Shown: positions 25,389-34,545 of the stretch, in pieces
Layout: each line of letters begins with the position of its first letter
How positions within the stretch are numbered: position 1 is the stretch's first letter
NCBI GenBank assembly: GCA_016713535.1
Contig: JADJOY010000004.1
Coordinates: 1-64,000 of the forward strand
Direction of reading: 5' to 3'
Length of the DNA: 64,000 nucleotides
From: Deltaproteobacteria bacterium
GTDB taxonomy: Bacteria > JADJOY01
Position numbers and translations under genes: made by a program
The notes under the pieces: generated by a model
Database searches by the model: none
What the model saw: the letters and a program-made list of their open reading frames with translations, nothing else
Told to the model about the DNA's origin: nothing

Positions 25389-27464
25389 TCAGGGGGCGCC
25401 CGCGTCGAGGTCGCCGACGCCGAGGAGGGCGCGGGCCGCCGCGACGGCCTCGTGGGTGCCCGCGATCGCGAGCACGTCGCCGGCGCGCAGCCGCTCGTGG
25501 GCGGTCGGCAGCGTCACGCCCTCCTCGCCACGCGTGATGCCGAGCACCGTGGCGCCGGTGCGCCCGCGCAGGTCGAGGCTCGCGAGCGTTTGCCCCACCA
25601 CCGGACTGGTCGGTGCGAGCGTGAAGGTGTCGAGCAGCCCGAGCCCCGGCACCAGCGCGCGCACCCGCTCGAGGGTGTGATCGCTGGCTGGCCGCGCGCC
25701 CGCGCGCGCCTGTGCGGCGAGGGCCTCCACGATCATCTGCGCGCCGGCGCGCACGTGCCCCTGGAGGTTCGCGGCGCTGCGCCAGAACGCGAGCCCGAGC
25801 GCCATCAGGATCGCGACCATCAGCGCCGCGCCCTCGAACCCGGGGAGGAATGGCTGGGTGATGGCGAGCATCGGCGCGCCCACCACCACCAGGATCGCGA
25901 CCTGGAGCGTGACCACCAGCGCGCGCCGCGGCGCCTCCGCGAGGTCGAGCCGTCCGGCTTCCGAGGGCGGCAGCGCCATCGCGGCGAGGGTGCGGCCCAG
26001 GTTCGCGCTGATGCGGAAGAGCCCCACGCAGAACGGGGTGGCCAGCAGCGTCGCCGCCGCGATCACCACGACGAACGCGAGGGTGTCCTCGAGGCCGAGG
26101 TGGCGCACCAGGAGCGCGGTGTCGGCGTCCGCCGTGGCGGCGGTCGCGATCACGATCAGCCCGAGCAGCGTCGCGTCGACGAGCAAGAGCTTCACCAGGT
26201 GGCGCAGCTCGGCCTGCGAGGCGTCGCTGCGCTTCACCGCGCCGAGCTCCTCCACCCACGTCGCGTAGAGCGTCGCGAACGTCTGGATCGAGCGTGGCAG
26301 CTTGCGGTCCACCCACGACGCCGTCGGTCCCGACCAGCGGATCAGCCATGGCGTCGTGAGCGTCGTGAGCGCCGACACCGAGATCGCGATCGGGTAGAGG
26401 AACGTGCCGGTGGCGCCGAGCGAGAGCCCGAGCGCCGCGATGATGAACGAGAACTCGCCGATCTGGGCGAGGCTCATGCCGGTCTGCACCGAGGTGCGGG
26501 TGCCGTTGCCGGTGAGGAAAGCGCCCACCGAGACGCTCACCACCTTGCCGACGATCACCAGCGCCGTGAGCGCGACCACCGCCTTCCAGTGCTGCGCCAG
26601 CAGCTCCGGGTCGATCATCATCCCCACCGACACGAAGAAGATCGCCGCGAACATGTCGCGCACCGGCTGCACCAGGCGCTCGATCGCCTTCTCCTCGCCC
26701 GACTCGGCGACGAGTGAGCCCGCCAGGAACGCACCGAGCGCCACCGAGTAGCCGAGCTCGAGGGCGGCGAGGGCGAAGGCGAAGCAGATGCCGATGGTCG
26801 CGACCAGCGTGGTCTCGGCGCGGTCCAGGCGCAGGATCGCGCGGATCGTGCGCGGCACCACCACCAGCCCGAGCGAGATCAGCACGATCAGGAAGGCACC
26901 CAGCCTCCCGCTCGACTTGGCCACCGTCACGGCGCTCACGCCCTCGCCGGTCGCGAGCGCCGTGAGGGTCGCCATCAGCAGCACGGCGATCAGGTCCTCG
27001 ACGATCAGCACGCCCACCACCAGGTCGCGCAGCCGCCCCTGGATGCGCTGCTCCTCGAACGCCTTGGCGATGATCGTGGTGCTCGAGATCGCGACGATCG
27101 CGCCGGTGAAGATCGCCTCGCGCGAGGTCCAGCCGAAGGCGCGCCCGGCGACGTAGCCGAGCCACACCATCACGCTGCACTGGATGAACGCGGTGAGCAT
27201 CGCCGCGGCACCCACCTTGAGCAGCTTGCGCAGGCTGAACTCGAGCCCGAGCGAGAACATCAGCAGGATGACGCCCAGCTCGGAGAGGGTGTGCACCACC
27301 GCGCGGTCGGCGATCAGCGGCACCGGCACGTGGGGGCCGACGATCAACCCCGCGAGCATGTAGCCGAGCACCACCGGCTGGCGCAGCCGCTGGAACACCA
27401 CGGTCGTGAGCCCCGCCGTGCACAGCACGATGGTGAGGGCTTCGAGGAAGTCGTGGGCGTCCAT
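25389..27464 (-). CDS. Monovalent cation:proton antiporter, Kef/CPA2 family
   Basis: 691 residues. The N-terminal ~400 residues form the antiporter membrane domain: QPVVLGYMLAGLIVGPH, SELGVILLMFSLGLEFSL (the usual acidic residue region), FTGAIVAISSTTIIAKAFEE, VGVLIVEDLIAVLLM and FISLGLVVVPR-type helices. A second hydrophobic region (about 440-580) follows, then a C-terminal TrkA-C/RCK_C domain (PTSPVVGQTLASLDLRG to LRAGDVLAIAGTHE). There is no NAD-binding TrkA-N domain, unlike KefB/KefC. The ATG at 27462-27464 starts directly before the first helix. It probably exchanges K+ or Na+ for H+ at the inner membrane. It sits between the SpoIIM/RDD genes and the DUF58 operon but overlaps neither. Confidence 0.85.
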   Translation of the reverse strand: MDAHDFLEALTIVLCTAGLTTVVFQRLRQPVVLGYMLAGLIVGPHVPVPLIADRAVVHTLSELGVILLMFSLGLEFSLRKLLKVGAAAMLTAFIQCSVMVWLGYVAGRAFGWTSREAIFTGAIVAISSTTIIAKAFEEQRIQGRLRDLVVGVLIVEDLIAVLLMATLTALATGEGVSAVTVAKSSGRLGAFLIVLISLGLVVVPRTIRAILRLDRAETTLVATIGICFAFALAALELGYSVALGAFLAGSLVAESGEEKAIERLVQPVRDMFAAIFFVSVGMMIDPELLAQHWKAVVALTALVIVGKVVSVSVGAFLTGNGTRTSVQTGMSLAQIGEFSFIIAALGLSLGATGTFLYPIAISVSALTTLTTPWLIRWSGPTASWVDRKLPRSIQTFATLYATWVEELGAVKRSDASQAELRHLVKLLLVDATLLGLIVIATAATADADTALLVRHLGLEDTLAFVVVIAAATLLATPFCVGLFRISANLGRTLAAMALPPSEAGRLDLAEAPRRALVVTLQVAILVVVGAPMLAITQPFLPGFEGAALMVAILMALGLAFWRSAANLQGHVRAGAQMIVEALAAQARAGARPASDHTLERVRALVPGLGLLDTFTLAPTSPVVGQTLASLDLRGRTGATVLGITRGEEGVTLPTAHERLRAGDVLAIAGTHEAVAAARALLGVGDLDAGAP

Positions 27465-27501
27465 CTGTCCTCGGCTCGGGGCGGTGGTGCCCAGCCGGCG
27501 G

Positions 27502-28491
27502 TCAGCGCGCTTTCGAGGGGCCGAGCGCGCGATCGGCCCCACTGCCGCCCACGCCGAGCCACAGCCACAAGGTGAGCCCGAGGCTGACCCCGAGGATCAC
27601 CTTCGCGCTCACCGGGTACGCCGGTGACGGCGAGACGAAGCCCTCGATCAGCCCGGCGAGCGCGAGCGTCGGGATCAGACCGGTCACGATCCGCACCGCG
27701 TCGCGCCCGTTGGCCGCGAGCGCCGCGCCGCGGCTCGACCAGCCGGGCGCGATCAGCGCGTCGCCGAGGAGGAGCCCGGCGGCGCCCGCCAGGCAGATCG
27801 CCGAGAGCTCGGTGACGCCGTGGCCGACGATGAAGGCGAGCATCCGGCCGGCGAGGTGATGGTCCTGGTAGAAGGCGAGGACGAGGCCGAGCTGGATGCC
27901 GTTGAAGCCGAGCGAGAAGATCGTGCCCACGCCGGCGAGCAAACCGAGCGCGAAGGTGCTGAAGACCACGGCGATGTTGTTGGTGGCGATCGCGCTCGAG
28001 AGCCAGCTCGACGGCATCATCTCGAGGAGCCCGTCGGTGTGGACCCGGCCCGCCTCCGCGGCCTCCTGGATGCGCGCGGGCATGAACGCCCGGGCGAGCT
28101 CGGGGCGCGCGAGCCCGACCCCGTACGCCACCAGCGCCGGTACGAAGAGGAGCGCGCTCGCGACCGCCACGTAGCGCCAGCGCGCCCGCACCGTGCGTGG
28201 GATCTCGGCGATCAGCGAGGTGCGCACGTCGCGCCAGCGGTGCTGGCGCCCGCGGTAGATCACGTTGTGCAGCCGCGCCACCACGCGCTCGAGGTCGGCG
28301 CCGAGCTGGCTCTCGGGGAAGCGCGCCTGCACCAGCGCCAGGTCCGAGGTCATGCGCCGGTAGCCGAGGGTGAGCTCGTCGAGGGTCGCCTTGTCGAGCC
28401 CGCGGAAGCGGCTCTTCTCGGCGCGCGCCGCGAGCGCTCCCACGCGCCGCCACTCGGAGGCGCGCTCGGTCTTGAAGCGCTGCGCGTTCAC
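27502..28491 (-). CDS. SpoIIM-like (DUF95) membrane protein
   Basis: 329 residues. A soluble helical N-terminus (RRVGALAARAEKSRFRGLDK, RYRRMTSDLALVQARFP-like stretch) is followed by about five membrane segments typical of the stage II sporulation M family (ATNNIAVVFSTFALGLLAG, TIFSLGFNGIQLGLVLAF, GHGVTELSAICLAGAAGLLL). The GTG start at 28489-28491 overlaps the RDD stop (GTGA). This family is common in non-sporulating bacteria beside RDD, MoxR, DUF58 and DUF4129 genes, which occur here 4-8 kb away on the other strand. A role in a shared membrane complex is inferred from that context only. Confidence 0.85.
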   Translation of the reverse strand: MNAQRFKTERASEWRRVGALAARAEKSRFRGLDKATLDELTLGYRRMTSDLALVQARFPESQLGADLERVVARLHNVIYRGRQHRWRDVRTSLIAEIPRTVRARWRYVAVASALLFVPALVAYGVGLARPELARAFMPARIQEAAEAGRVHTDGLLEMMPSSWLSSAIATNNIAVVFSTFALGLLAGVGTIFSLGFNGIQLGLVLAFYQDHHLAGRMLAFIVGHGVTELSAICLAGAAGLLLGDALIAPGWSSRGAALAANGRDAVRIVTGLIPTLALAGLIEGFVSPSPAYPVSAKVILGVSLGLTLWLWLGVGGSGADRALGPSKAR

Positions 28492-29249
28492 GACGACGCG
28501 ACGCTCACGAGGAACGGGTCCTGGTTCTCGACCGAGAGCCTGGACACCAGTTCCGAGCGGGACTCCGCGCTCGGCGCGCGGTCGAGCACGGTCTCGATCA
28601 CCTCGGCGCGCACGCGCGCGCGAGCGTCGGGGGTGAGAGCGTCGCGGCGCGCGACGTAGTCCGCGGCGAGCTCACGGGTAGCCTCGTCGAGGGCGAGCGT
28701 GAGCACCGCGTCGGCGAACGTGGCGGCCGCCGTTCCGGGCGCGGGGGCCGCCGAGACGCTCGCGTCCCACGTCACCGGGGCCTTGCGCTCGCGCACCACG
28801 ACGGTTCGCGCCACCACGTCGCCGAGGCGGCGCCGCTCGCGATCGCAGAACGAGACCACCAGCGCCACGCCGTAGGTCGCCGGCAGCGAGTCGATCACTC
28901 GCAACAGGTTGCGCGCCAGCACCGCGACCCACGTCACCGGGTAGCCGCCGGCGCGCACCACGCGAATGCCGACGGCGCGCTTGCCTGGCGTCTGGCCGCT
29001 CCAGGCGAGCTCGAACGCGACGAAGTAGAACCAGTGGATGCCGAAGAGTGTCAGGCCCCACAGCACCGGCCTGACGTCCTCGAGCACCGGGACCAGCCAG
29101 TGGTAGGTGATGAAGCCGAGCCCGAGCACCAGGTACTGGACGAGGAAGTCGATCGACAGCGCGAGCGCTCGCGCGCCGACGTCGGCGACCTCGTAGCGGA
29201 AGCGCACGCTCTCCGGCGTCTCGATCGCGAGCCGGGCCGGAGAGCTCAT
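28488..29249 (-). CDS. RDD family membrane protein
   Basis: 253 residues. The N-terminus (ARLAIETPESVRFRYEVADV) leads into the RDD core: VGARALALSIDFLVQYLVLG with the Arg and Asp of helix 1, TYHW, and the second helix region FELAWSGQTPGKRAVGIRVV. A soluble tail of about 95 residues (LALDEATRELAADYVARR and on) is extra to the core. The start ATG at 29247-29249 is preferred over an upstream in-frame codon because it begins just before the conserved segment. It is co-transcribed with, and overlaps, the SpoIIM-like gene. Function unknown; some RDD proteins transport Na+ or Li+. Confidence 0.85.
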   Translation of the reverse strand: MSSPARLAIETPESVRFRYEVADVGARALALSIDFLVQYLVLGLGFITYHWLVPVLEDVRPVLWGLTLFGIHWFYFVAFELAWSGQTPGKRAVGIRVVRAGGYPVTWVAVLARNLLRVIDSLPATYGVALVVSFCDRERRRLGDVVARTVVVRERKAPVTWDASVSAAPAPGTAAATFADAVLTLALDEATRELAADYVARRDALTPDARARVRAEVIETVLDRAPSAESRSELVSRLSVENQDPFLVSVASS

Positions 29250-29290
29250 GGTGCCGAGAGGATGCCGCACGGTCCGCGGCGACGACCAGC

Positions 29291-29350
29291 CGAGGTCGGC
29301 GGCGGCACGCCACCGCCGACCTCGCGGGGCAGGGTGGCGTCCCCCGCCCC
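29291..29350 (-). terminator. Two GC-rich hairpins after the DUF2333 gene
   Basis: GAGGTCGGCGG pairs with CCGCCGACCTC (about 29291-29323). Next to it CGCGGGGC pairs with GCCCCGCG (about 29323-29353). They lie between the DUF2333 stop and the RDD start. There is no T-run, so a terminator role is likely but not certain; they also look like the dispersed hairpin repeats. Confidence 0.5.
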
Positions 29351-29361
29351 GCGAGCGAGGA

Positions 29362-30378
29362 TCACTCGCGGGTGACGGTCAACATGCTGTTCAGCGAGCG
29401 CGCCCGCTCGCGCGACTGCGAGAGCAGACCGAGGAGCTGGTAGGGATGGTTCGCCCACATCGAGCCGAAGCTGCCGTTGGCGACGTAGAGCGGTTCGAAC
29501 TGCGAGTAATCGAGGAAGTCGCGGACGATGCTATGCGCGAGCGCCGTGGCGTTGCGCTCGAGCAGCACGCCGGCGAAGTCCTGCAGCACCGAGACCATGA
29601 TCTCGTGGTAGCCGAACGCGACGCCCTGCGCGAAGTAGAACTGGTCGTCGATCTTGCTCCACGGCACCTCGGCCTGCATGAGGTGCTTGGGCTCGCCGTC
29701 CGTTCCGGTGGCGCGACTCTCGCCCTGCATCTCCTCGGAGATGCGTGTGGTGAAGTTGCCGACGCAGTTGTAGAGCCGGGTGTTGGCGCCGCCGAGGAGC
29801 GAGTTGAACTGGCTCAGCGTCTCCATGAGGTTGTCGGCGCGTGGGTAGAAGTGCGCCTGGCCGGCGGCGAGCTTGGCGCGATAACGGCGCAGCGCGTCCG
29901 CGCCCGCCTTGAAGCGCGCCTCGCTCGACGGGAACATCCAGTCGGTGGGCGGGTTCGAGAACCGCGTGTACGCCTCGTCGATGTCCGGATCGATGAGGTC
30001 GGTGGTGCGCAGGCGGGTCAGGTTGTTGCGCAGCACCTGCACGCCGTAGCGCATCGCCTCGAGCTCACCGAGCTGGAAGTTCTGCGGATTGTCGAGGAGC
30101 ACGCTCGGCCACAGCTTGTCGTTCGGCAGCCACGGCATCATGCCCTCGTCGTAGATGTAGAGCAGCGCGTCGACGTAGGCGAGACCGGGAGTCTTCGCCT
30201 CCTCGGCGGCGACCACGGGGTCCTTCCTCACCGCGAAGTGGGGGAAGCTGTAGTTGCGGACCATCTCGAAGGCGCAGAACACCGCCGCCGCGGCGACCAC
30301 CACGATGATCAGGTTGCGACCGGTGTCGCCCTTGTGGTGGGAGGCGTGGAAGGTGGCACCAGCGGACGTGGGATCCAT
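29362..30378 (-). CDS. DUF2333 family protein
   Basis: 338 residues. One N-terminal membrane anchor (NLIIVVVAAAAVFCAFEMV, about 22-40) is followed by a soluble periplasmic domain with family-type stretches: LLYIYDEGMMPWLPNDKLWP, RYGVQVLRNNLTRLRTTD and FYPRADNLMETLSQFNSLLG. It ends PLYVANGSFGSMWANHPYQL. AGGAGG sits 9-14 bases before the ATG at 30376-30378, so the start is secure. The domain is widespread in proteobacteria but has no known function. The gene stands alone, with tRNA-Thr immediately upstream on the same strand. Confidence 0.8.
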   Translation of the reverse strand: MDPTSAGATFHASHHKGDTGRNLIIVVVAAAAVFCAFEMVRNYSFPHFAVRKDPVVAAEEAKTPGLAYVDALLYIYDEGMMPWLPNDKLWPSVLLDNPQNFQLGELEAMRYGVQVLRNNLTRLRTTDLIDPDIDEAYTRFSNPPTDWMFPSSEARFKAGADALRRYRAKLAAGQAHFYPRADNLMETLSQFNSLLGGANTRLYNCVGNFTTRISEEMQGESRATGTDGEPKHLMQAEVPWSKIDDQFYFAQGVAFGYHEIMVSVLQDFAGVLLERNATALAHSIVRDFLDYSQFEPLYVANGSFGSMWANHPYQLLGLLSQSRERARSLNSMLTVTRE

Positions 30379-30475
30379 GGACGAAGCTCCTCCTGGTCAC
30401 GAGCAGGATCGTGACGACGGCGGCGCATCGTAACGCGCTTTCCGCTGCTTGCAGCGGTACCACTCGGGAAACTTC

Positions 30476-30550
30476 TGGAGCCGGCGGTCGGAATTGAACC
30501 GACGACCTGCTGATTACGAATCAGCTGCTCTGCCCCTGAGCTACGCCGGC
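30476..30550 (-). tRNA. tRNA-Thr (CGT)
   Basis: On the minus strand the acceptor stem GCCGGCG pairs with CGCCGGC. The D-arm is GCTCAGGGGCAGAGC, the anticodon stem CTGAT/ATCAG holds the loop TCGTA with anticodon CGT (reads ACG), and the T-arm is GTCGG-TTCAATT-CCGAC. The 3' CCA is encoded (TCCA). All four arms fold without mismatch. Confidence 0.95.
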
Positions 30551-30686
30551 CGGAGCATCTCGTCGCGGCGCGCTCGCGCGTGCGTGACGGGAAAGAGCAC
30601 GGAAGCTATCGTTGCGCGAATTCCCGCGTCAAGCGCGGACGGAACGTCGCCGCACGCCCCGGGGTGCTGCGGAGGAGGGCCACGGG

Positions 30687-33341
30687 ATGAGCGGCGGTGG
30701 CTGGCGCGTGCGGATCGAGGGCCGCGTTCGGGGCGTGCTGGCAGTGACCTGGCTCGCCGTTGCGCTGGTCGCGGGCGGCTGTGGCGGCTCATCCGGCGCC
30801 GGCGGGAGCGAGGCGGAGGCGCCGGTCGCGAAGCTGCGCGCGCCGGCGTACGCGTCGCCGGGCGTGCCGATCCACGTCGACGCGTTCGCCTCGAGCGGCG
30901 CCATCGAGCGGCTGCGCTTCGACTTCGACGACGGCTCCTCCACCACCAACCCGAGCCGCGGCTTCGCGCTTCACACCTTCCCGAGCCCGGGCGAATACAC
31001 CGTCCGGCTCACGGTTTCTGGCCCGGGCGGCTCGGCCAGCGACGAGGCGACGATCCACGTCGTGGCCGCAGCCGGCCCCACGGCGCGCTTCGACCTGCCT
31101 CCCGACAAGGCGCGGCCGAGCTGGGGGGAGATCCCGTGGCCGAGCGATCTGTTCCGCGACGCGAGCGGGCGGATCGCCGTCGACGGGGTGAACGTCGCCA
31201 ACGGGCTGGCGCGGATCGTCCTCGAGGCCGGCCTTCACCAGCTCGACGGCTTCGGTACCACCACCGCGGGCTACGTGTGGCTGGACGGCGACCTCGATCC
31301 AGGGGCGCTCCCCGCGCGCCCCGAGGACACGCTGGCCTACGGCAGCCCGGTGCTGCTGATCGACGTCGATCCCACCTCGCCCGGGTACCGGACGCGGGTC
31401 CCGCTGGTGGCGAGCTTCGACGCCAACGATCGCCGGCTCTCGCTCCTGCCCGAGCCAGGGGTGCCGCTGCGCCCCGAGACCCGCTACGCGTTCGTGGTGC
31501 GGACCGACCTGTGGGGGCGCTCGAACGGCGTGCCTGGCGGCAGCCTCGCGCCCTCCGGTGCGCTCGCGTCGGTGCTCGGCGGTCGGACGCCGGCCACGCC
31601 CTATGGAGAGACCCTGCGCGCCGACTACGACGCGCTCGCTGCGGCGCTCGCCGGCGAGCCCGACTTCCCCGACGGGGGGCGCGCGGGCATCGCGGCGGCG
31701 ACGATCTTCACCACGCAGCACATCACCGACGACGTGCTCGCCATCCGCGACGCGATGGAGCGCGGCGACTCCGGAATCCCCGCTCCCGCGCCGCGCTTCG
31801 ACCCGCGGTGGATCTACGGCGAGGGCGGGCGCGCGAGCCTCGACGCGCTGATCGGCGAGCAGCCCCTCGACGCACCCGGGCTCAGGCCCAAGGCGCACCA
31901 GCACGTGGCGACGATCGTGACCAAGGCGTGGTTCGAGGCGCCGATCTACGTGTCGCCCGATCCGCACTTCCTCGACCCCTACGGCGGCACCTTCGTGGTC
32001 GAGAACGGCGCGCCGGTGGTGCAGCGGGTCGTGGAGCTGCCGTTCAGCCTCGCGCTGCCGAAGTCGCCGCCGCCGGAGGCGGGCTATCCGGTGGTGATCG
32101 CCCAGCACGGGCTCGGCGGTGAGCGATCGAACGAGCTGATCACCATCGCCAACACGCTCTGCGCCGAAGGCTTCGCGATCGCCTCCATCGACGCGATCCA
32201 GCACGGCGACCGCTACGACCTGAGCAACTTCTCGCCGGCGCTGCGCCAGCTCCTCGACCCGATCCTGAAGTCGATCGGCTTCGACCTACCCGAGGCGGCC
32301 GTGGACGAGGAGCCCAACTTCTCCGGCAGCACGCTCTCGGGCCCCGACGGCTGGCCCGATTCGAATGGCGACGGCGCCACCATCGGCCTAACCGACGCGC
32401 TCATCAACCTCGCCGGCTTCCGCGACAACTTCCGCCAGAACGCCGTCGACCACATGTCCCTGGCGCGGATGCTGCGCCAGTTCGACCAGGAGATCCCGGG
32501 AGTGGGGCGGGTGCGCTTCGACCCCGACCAGCTCTACTATTCGGGTACCAGCCTGGGCGGGATCCTGGGCTCGAACTTCGTGTCCTACGAGCCGCGCCTG
32601 AAGGCGGCGAACCTCCACAACGCGGGCGGCGGTCTGGGTGTCAACCTGCTGGTGAACTCCCCCGGGATCGGCGGGCTCTTCGGGCCGTTGCTGCAGACCG
32701 CGTTCGGGCTACCCGCCGATGGCTTCAGCGACGCGGCGAGCCCGCTCGTGAACCTCGCGCAGACGGTGATCGACGGCGGCGACCCGCTCAACGTCGCGCG
32801 CCACGCGATCCGCGAGCCGCTCACCTACGGCTTCGGCGCTGGCGCGCCGCGCTCGGTGCTGGTGCTCGAGGCGATGTGGGACTACCTGGTGCCGAACGTC
32901 GCCAACGAGGCGCTGGCGCGCGCGTTCGGGCTCGCGCTCCTCGAGCCGTCCTATCGCCCCGTGAAGGGCGTGCCGTCGGGCGGCGCGCGGATCGAGGGCA
33001 ACGTCAACGGGCGCACCGGCGTGCTGGCCCAGTATTCCCCCGCCGAGCACGGCACGCTCTACGCGTATTCGCCGGGCGGTGTGTACTACCGCCTCGGCTT
33101 TCCGTTCGCGGACGGCGAGCGCTTTCCCGCGCTCGAGAAGGACTTCTCGGTCCGCCAGCCGGTGGCCGCGGCGATCACCCAGGTCAAGGACTTCTTCGTG
33201 AGCGTGCGCGCGGGTGGCGCCGGCACGGTCGAGATGAAGGACGGCTACGCGCCGCTCCACGACTACGACGACGACGGCTTCCTCGACGAGGACGAGATCG
33301 CCTCCGGAACCGACCCGAGCGACCCGACGTCGCATCCGTGA
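30687..33341 (+). CDS. PKD-domain lipoprotein with lipase-like hydrolase domain
   Basis: 884 residues. The ATG at 30687 follows GGAGGAGGG. The lipoprotein signal has lipobox LVAGGC. Then comes a PKD domain at about 35-120 (IHVDAFASSGAIERLRFDFD, FPSPGEYTVRLTVSGPGG). The hydrolase part starts with IPWPSDLFRDASGRIAVDG, as in the paralogue at 2089. It has YPVVIAQHGLGGERSNELI (oxyanion strand) and the nucleophile elbow YYSGTSLGGILGSN with Ser. A late His (PAEHGTLY) may complete the triad. The C-terminus DYDDDGFLDEDEIASGTDP looks like a calcium-binding EF-hand or thrombospondin type 3 loop. Surface-anchored lipase or esterase is the likely role; substrate unknown. Confidence 0.75.
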   Translation: MSGGGWRVRIEGRVRGVLAVTWLAVALVAGGCGGSSGAGGSEAEAPVAKLRAPAYASPGVPIHVDAFASSGAIERLRFDFDDGSSTTNPSRGFALHTFPSPGEYTVRLTVSGPGGSASDEATIHVVAAAGPTARFDLPPDKARPSWGEIPWPSDLFRDASGRIAVDGVNVANGLARIVLEAGLHQLDGFGTTTAGYVWLDGDLDPGALPARPEDTLAYGSPVLLIDVDPTSPGYRTRVPLVASFDANDRRLSLLPEPGVPLRPETRYAFVVRTDLWGRSNGVPGGSLAPSGALASVLGGRTPATPYGETLRADYDALAAALAGEPDFPDGGRAGIAAATIFTTQHITDDVLAIRDAMERGDSGIPAPAPRFDPRWIYGEGGRASLDALIGEQPLDAPGLRPKAHQHVATIVTKAWFEAPIYVSPDPHFLDPYGGTFVVENGAPVVQRVVELPFSLALPKSPPPEAGYPVVIAQHGLGGERSNELITIANTLCAEGFAIASIDAIQHGDRYDLSNFSPALRQLLDPILKSIGFDLPEAAVDEEPNFSGSTLSGPDGWPDSNGDGATIGLTDALINLAGFRDNFRQNAVDHMSLARMLRQFDQEIPGVGRVRFDPDQLYYSGTSLGGILGSNFVSYEPRLKAANLHNAGGGLGVNLLVNSPGIGGLFGPLLQTAFGLPADGFSDAASPLVNLAQTVIDGGDPLNVARHAIREPLTYGFGAGAPRSVLVLEAMWDYLVPNVANEALARAFGLALLEPSYRPVKGVPSGGARIEGNVNGRTGVLAQYSPAEHGTLYAYSPGGVYYRLGFPFADGERFPALEKDFSVRQPVAAAITQVKDFFVSVRAGGAGTVEMKDGYAPLHDYDDDGFLDEDEIASGTDPSDPTSHP

Positions 33342-33349
33342 AGCGGGGC

Positions 33350-33418
33350 CGGAGGGCGGCCGCTTCGTGGGCCGCCGGGGTGTGGGCTGGGGTCGTCGAC
33401 GAAGCGACGACCCTCCAG
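33350..33418. repeat. Two hairpin repeats after the lipoprotein gene
   Basis: CCGGAGGGCGGCCGCTTCGTGGGCCGCC (hairpin 33355-33376) and GGTCGTC-GACGAAGC-GACGACC (33391-33412), then CCCTCCAG. They lie between two convergent genes and may terminate both. Confidence 0.65.
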
Positions 33419-33443
33419 CCGGTCGATCGGGATCGCCCGGCCG

Positions 33444-34350
33444 CTACGGCGCGCTGGTTCGATCGGCGCGGTGGAGCGGCTGGTTCGCGAACTCGCTCAG
33501 CGAATAGTAGGACGAGCCGTCGGCGTCGAAGGCGAACGACTCGCCCTGCGGCTCGAGCAGCAGCGGCACGCTGCACGGCGAGGTCGTGAGTGTCTCCGCG
33601 ACGGTCGCTTCGGCGGTGAAGCAGAACGCGAAGGCGCTGGTGTAGGTGCGGATCGCCACGTAGTTGCGGCCGGCGTCGATGTCGCCGCCGGTCGGCTGCG
33701 CTCCGCCCGGTAGCGATCCCTGGCCGAACACCAGTGACGCCACCTCGGTGAGCGTCGTGGTGGAGGCCGCCGAGATCGGCGCCGCGGCGCGGAACACCTT
33801 CGACGCGGTGCCGGCGGTCGCGGGCTTGGTGACGATGTAGAGGTCACCGTTCGCCGGATCGACCAGCAGCGTCTCGGCGTTGTGCGGCGCGTCCGGGTAG
33901 GCGAGCTCGAGACGCTCGACCCCCGCGACCGGGTACGTGCCCGGCGTGGCCGGCACCGCGGGCTCGGGCGCGCGGTAGACCTGGATCGTGGCGCGGCTCT
34001 CGCCGTTGTCGCCGATGTCGCCCACGTAGAGGTACGGCACGCCAGCCGCGGGGCCAGGACCGATCGCCATGTCCTCCCAGTCGCTGGCCGACGCGCCCAC
34101 CAGCGGGAAGGTGCCGCGGGTGACCGCCGTCGGTGCCGATCGCGAACAGCCGCGCCGAGTCGCCCGAGTCGTTGTGGACCCACAACACGCTCGGGTCGAG
34201 CTGGCTCACGGCGAGGCCCGAAGCCTCGGTGATCTCCGGCGCTGACACCGTCCCCGCGGTGACCGGAAGTGCATAGGTGGGACAGTTGTTGCAGCCCACG
34301 GCAGCGAGGGTGAGCATTGCGGGAGCGAGAGCGAGCAGTCGGCGGGTCAT
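33444..34350 (-). pseudogene. Lipoprotein with beta-propeller-like sequence (frameshifted)
   Basis: The reading starts MTRRLLALAPAMLTLAAVGC, a lipoprotein signal at 34348-34350, and continues NCPTYALPVTAGTVSAPEIT, EASGLAVSQLDPSVLWVHND, SGDSARLFAIGTDG. Around 34122-34130 the frame shifts by one base and continues TRGTFPLVGASASDWEDMAI to the stop at 33444. The joined protein is about 300 residues. Blocks such as YLYVGDIGDNG, ETLLVDPANGDLYIVTK and GESFAFDADGSSYYSLSE suggest a beta-propeller. One missing base in GACGGCGGTC would restore the frame. Family unknown; the sequence on both sides is intact, so an assembly error is plausible. Confidence 0.6.
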
Positions 34351-34545
34351 GGGCGCGGCTCCGGGCCAAGACGAGGAAAGCGAGCGATTCGCTGGCTCCT
34401 TCCATGATGCGGGTGAGGCGGCGGCCGCAGCAACCGGCACCGGCTGCACGGATTCTCGCGATGCTGGCGTCAAGCTTGCTCAGCGCTTGATTCGCAGGTG
34501 TGAGTGTCGACTACTCGGGACCGGCCACTGCACGGAGGCGCGGAC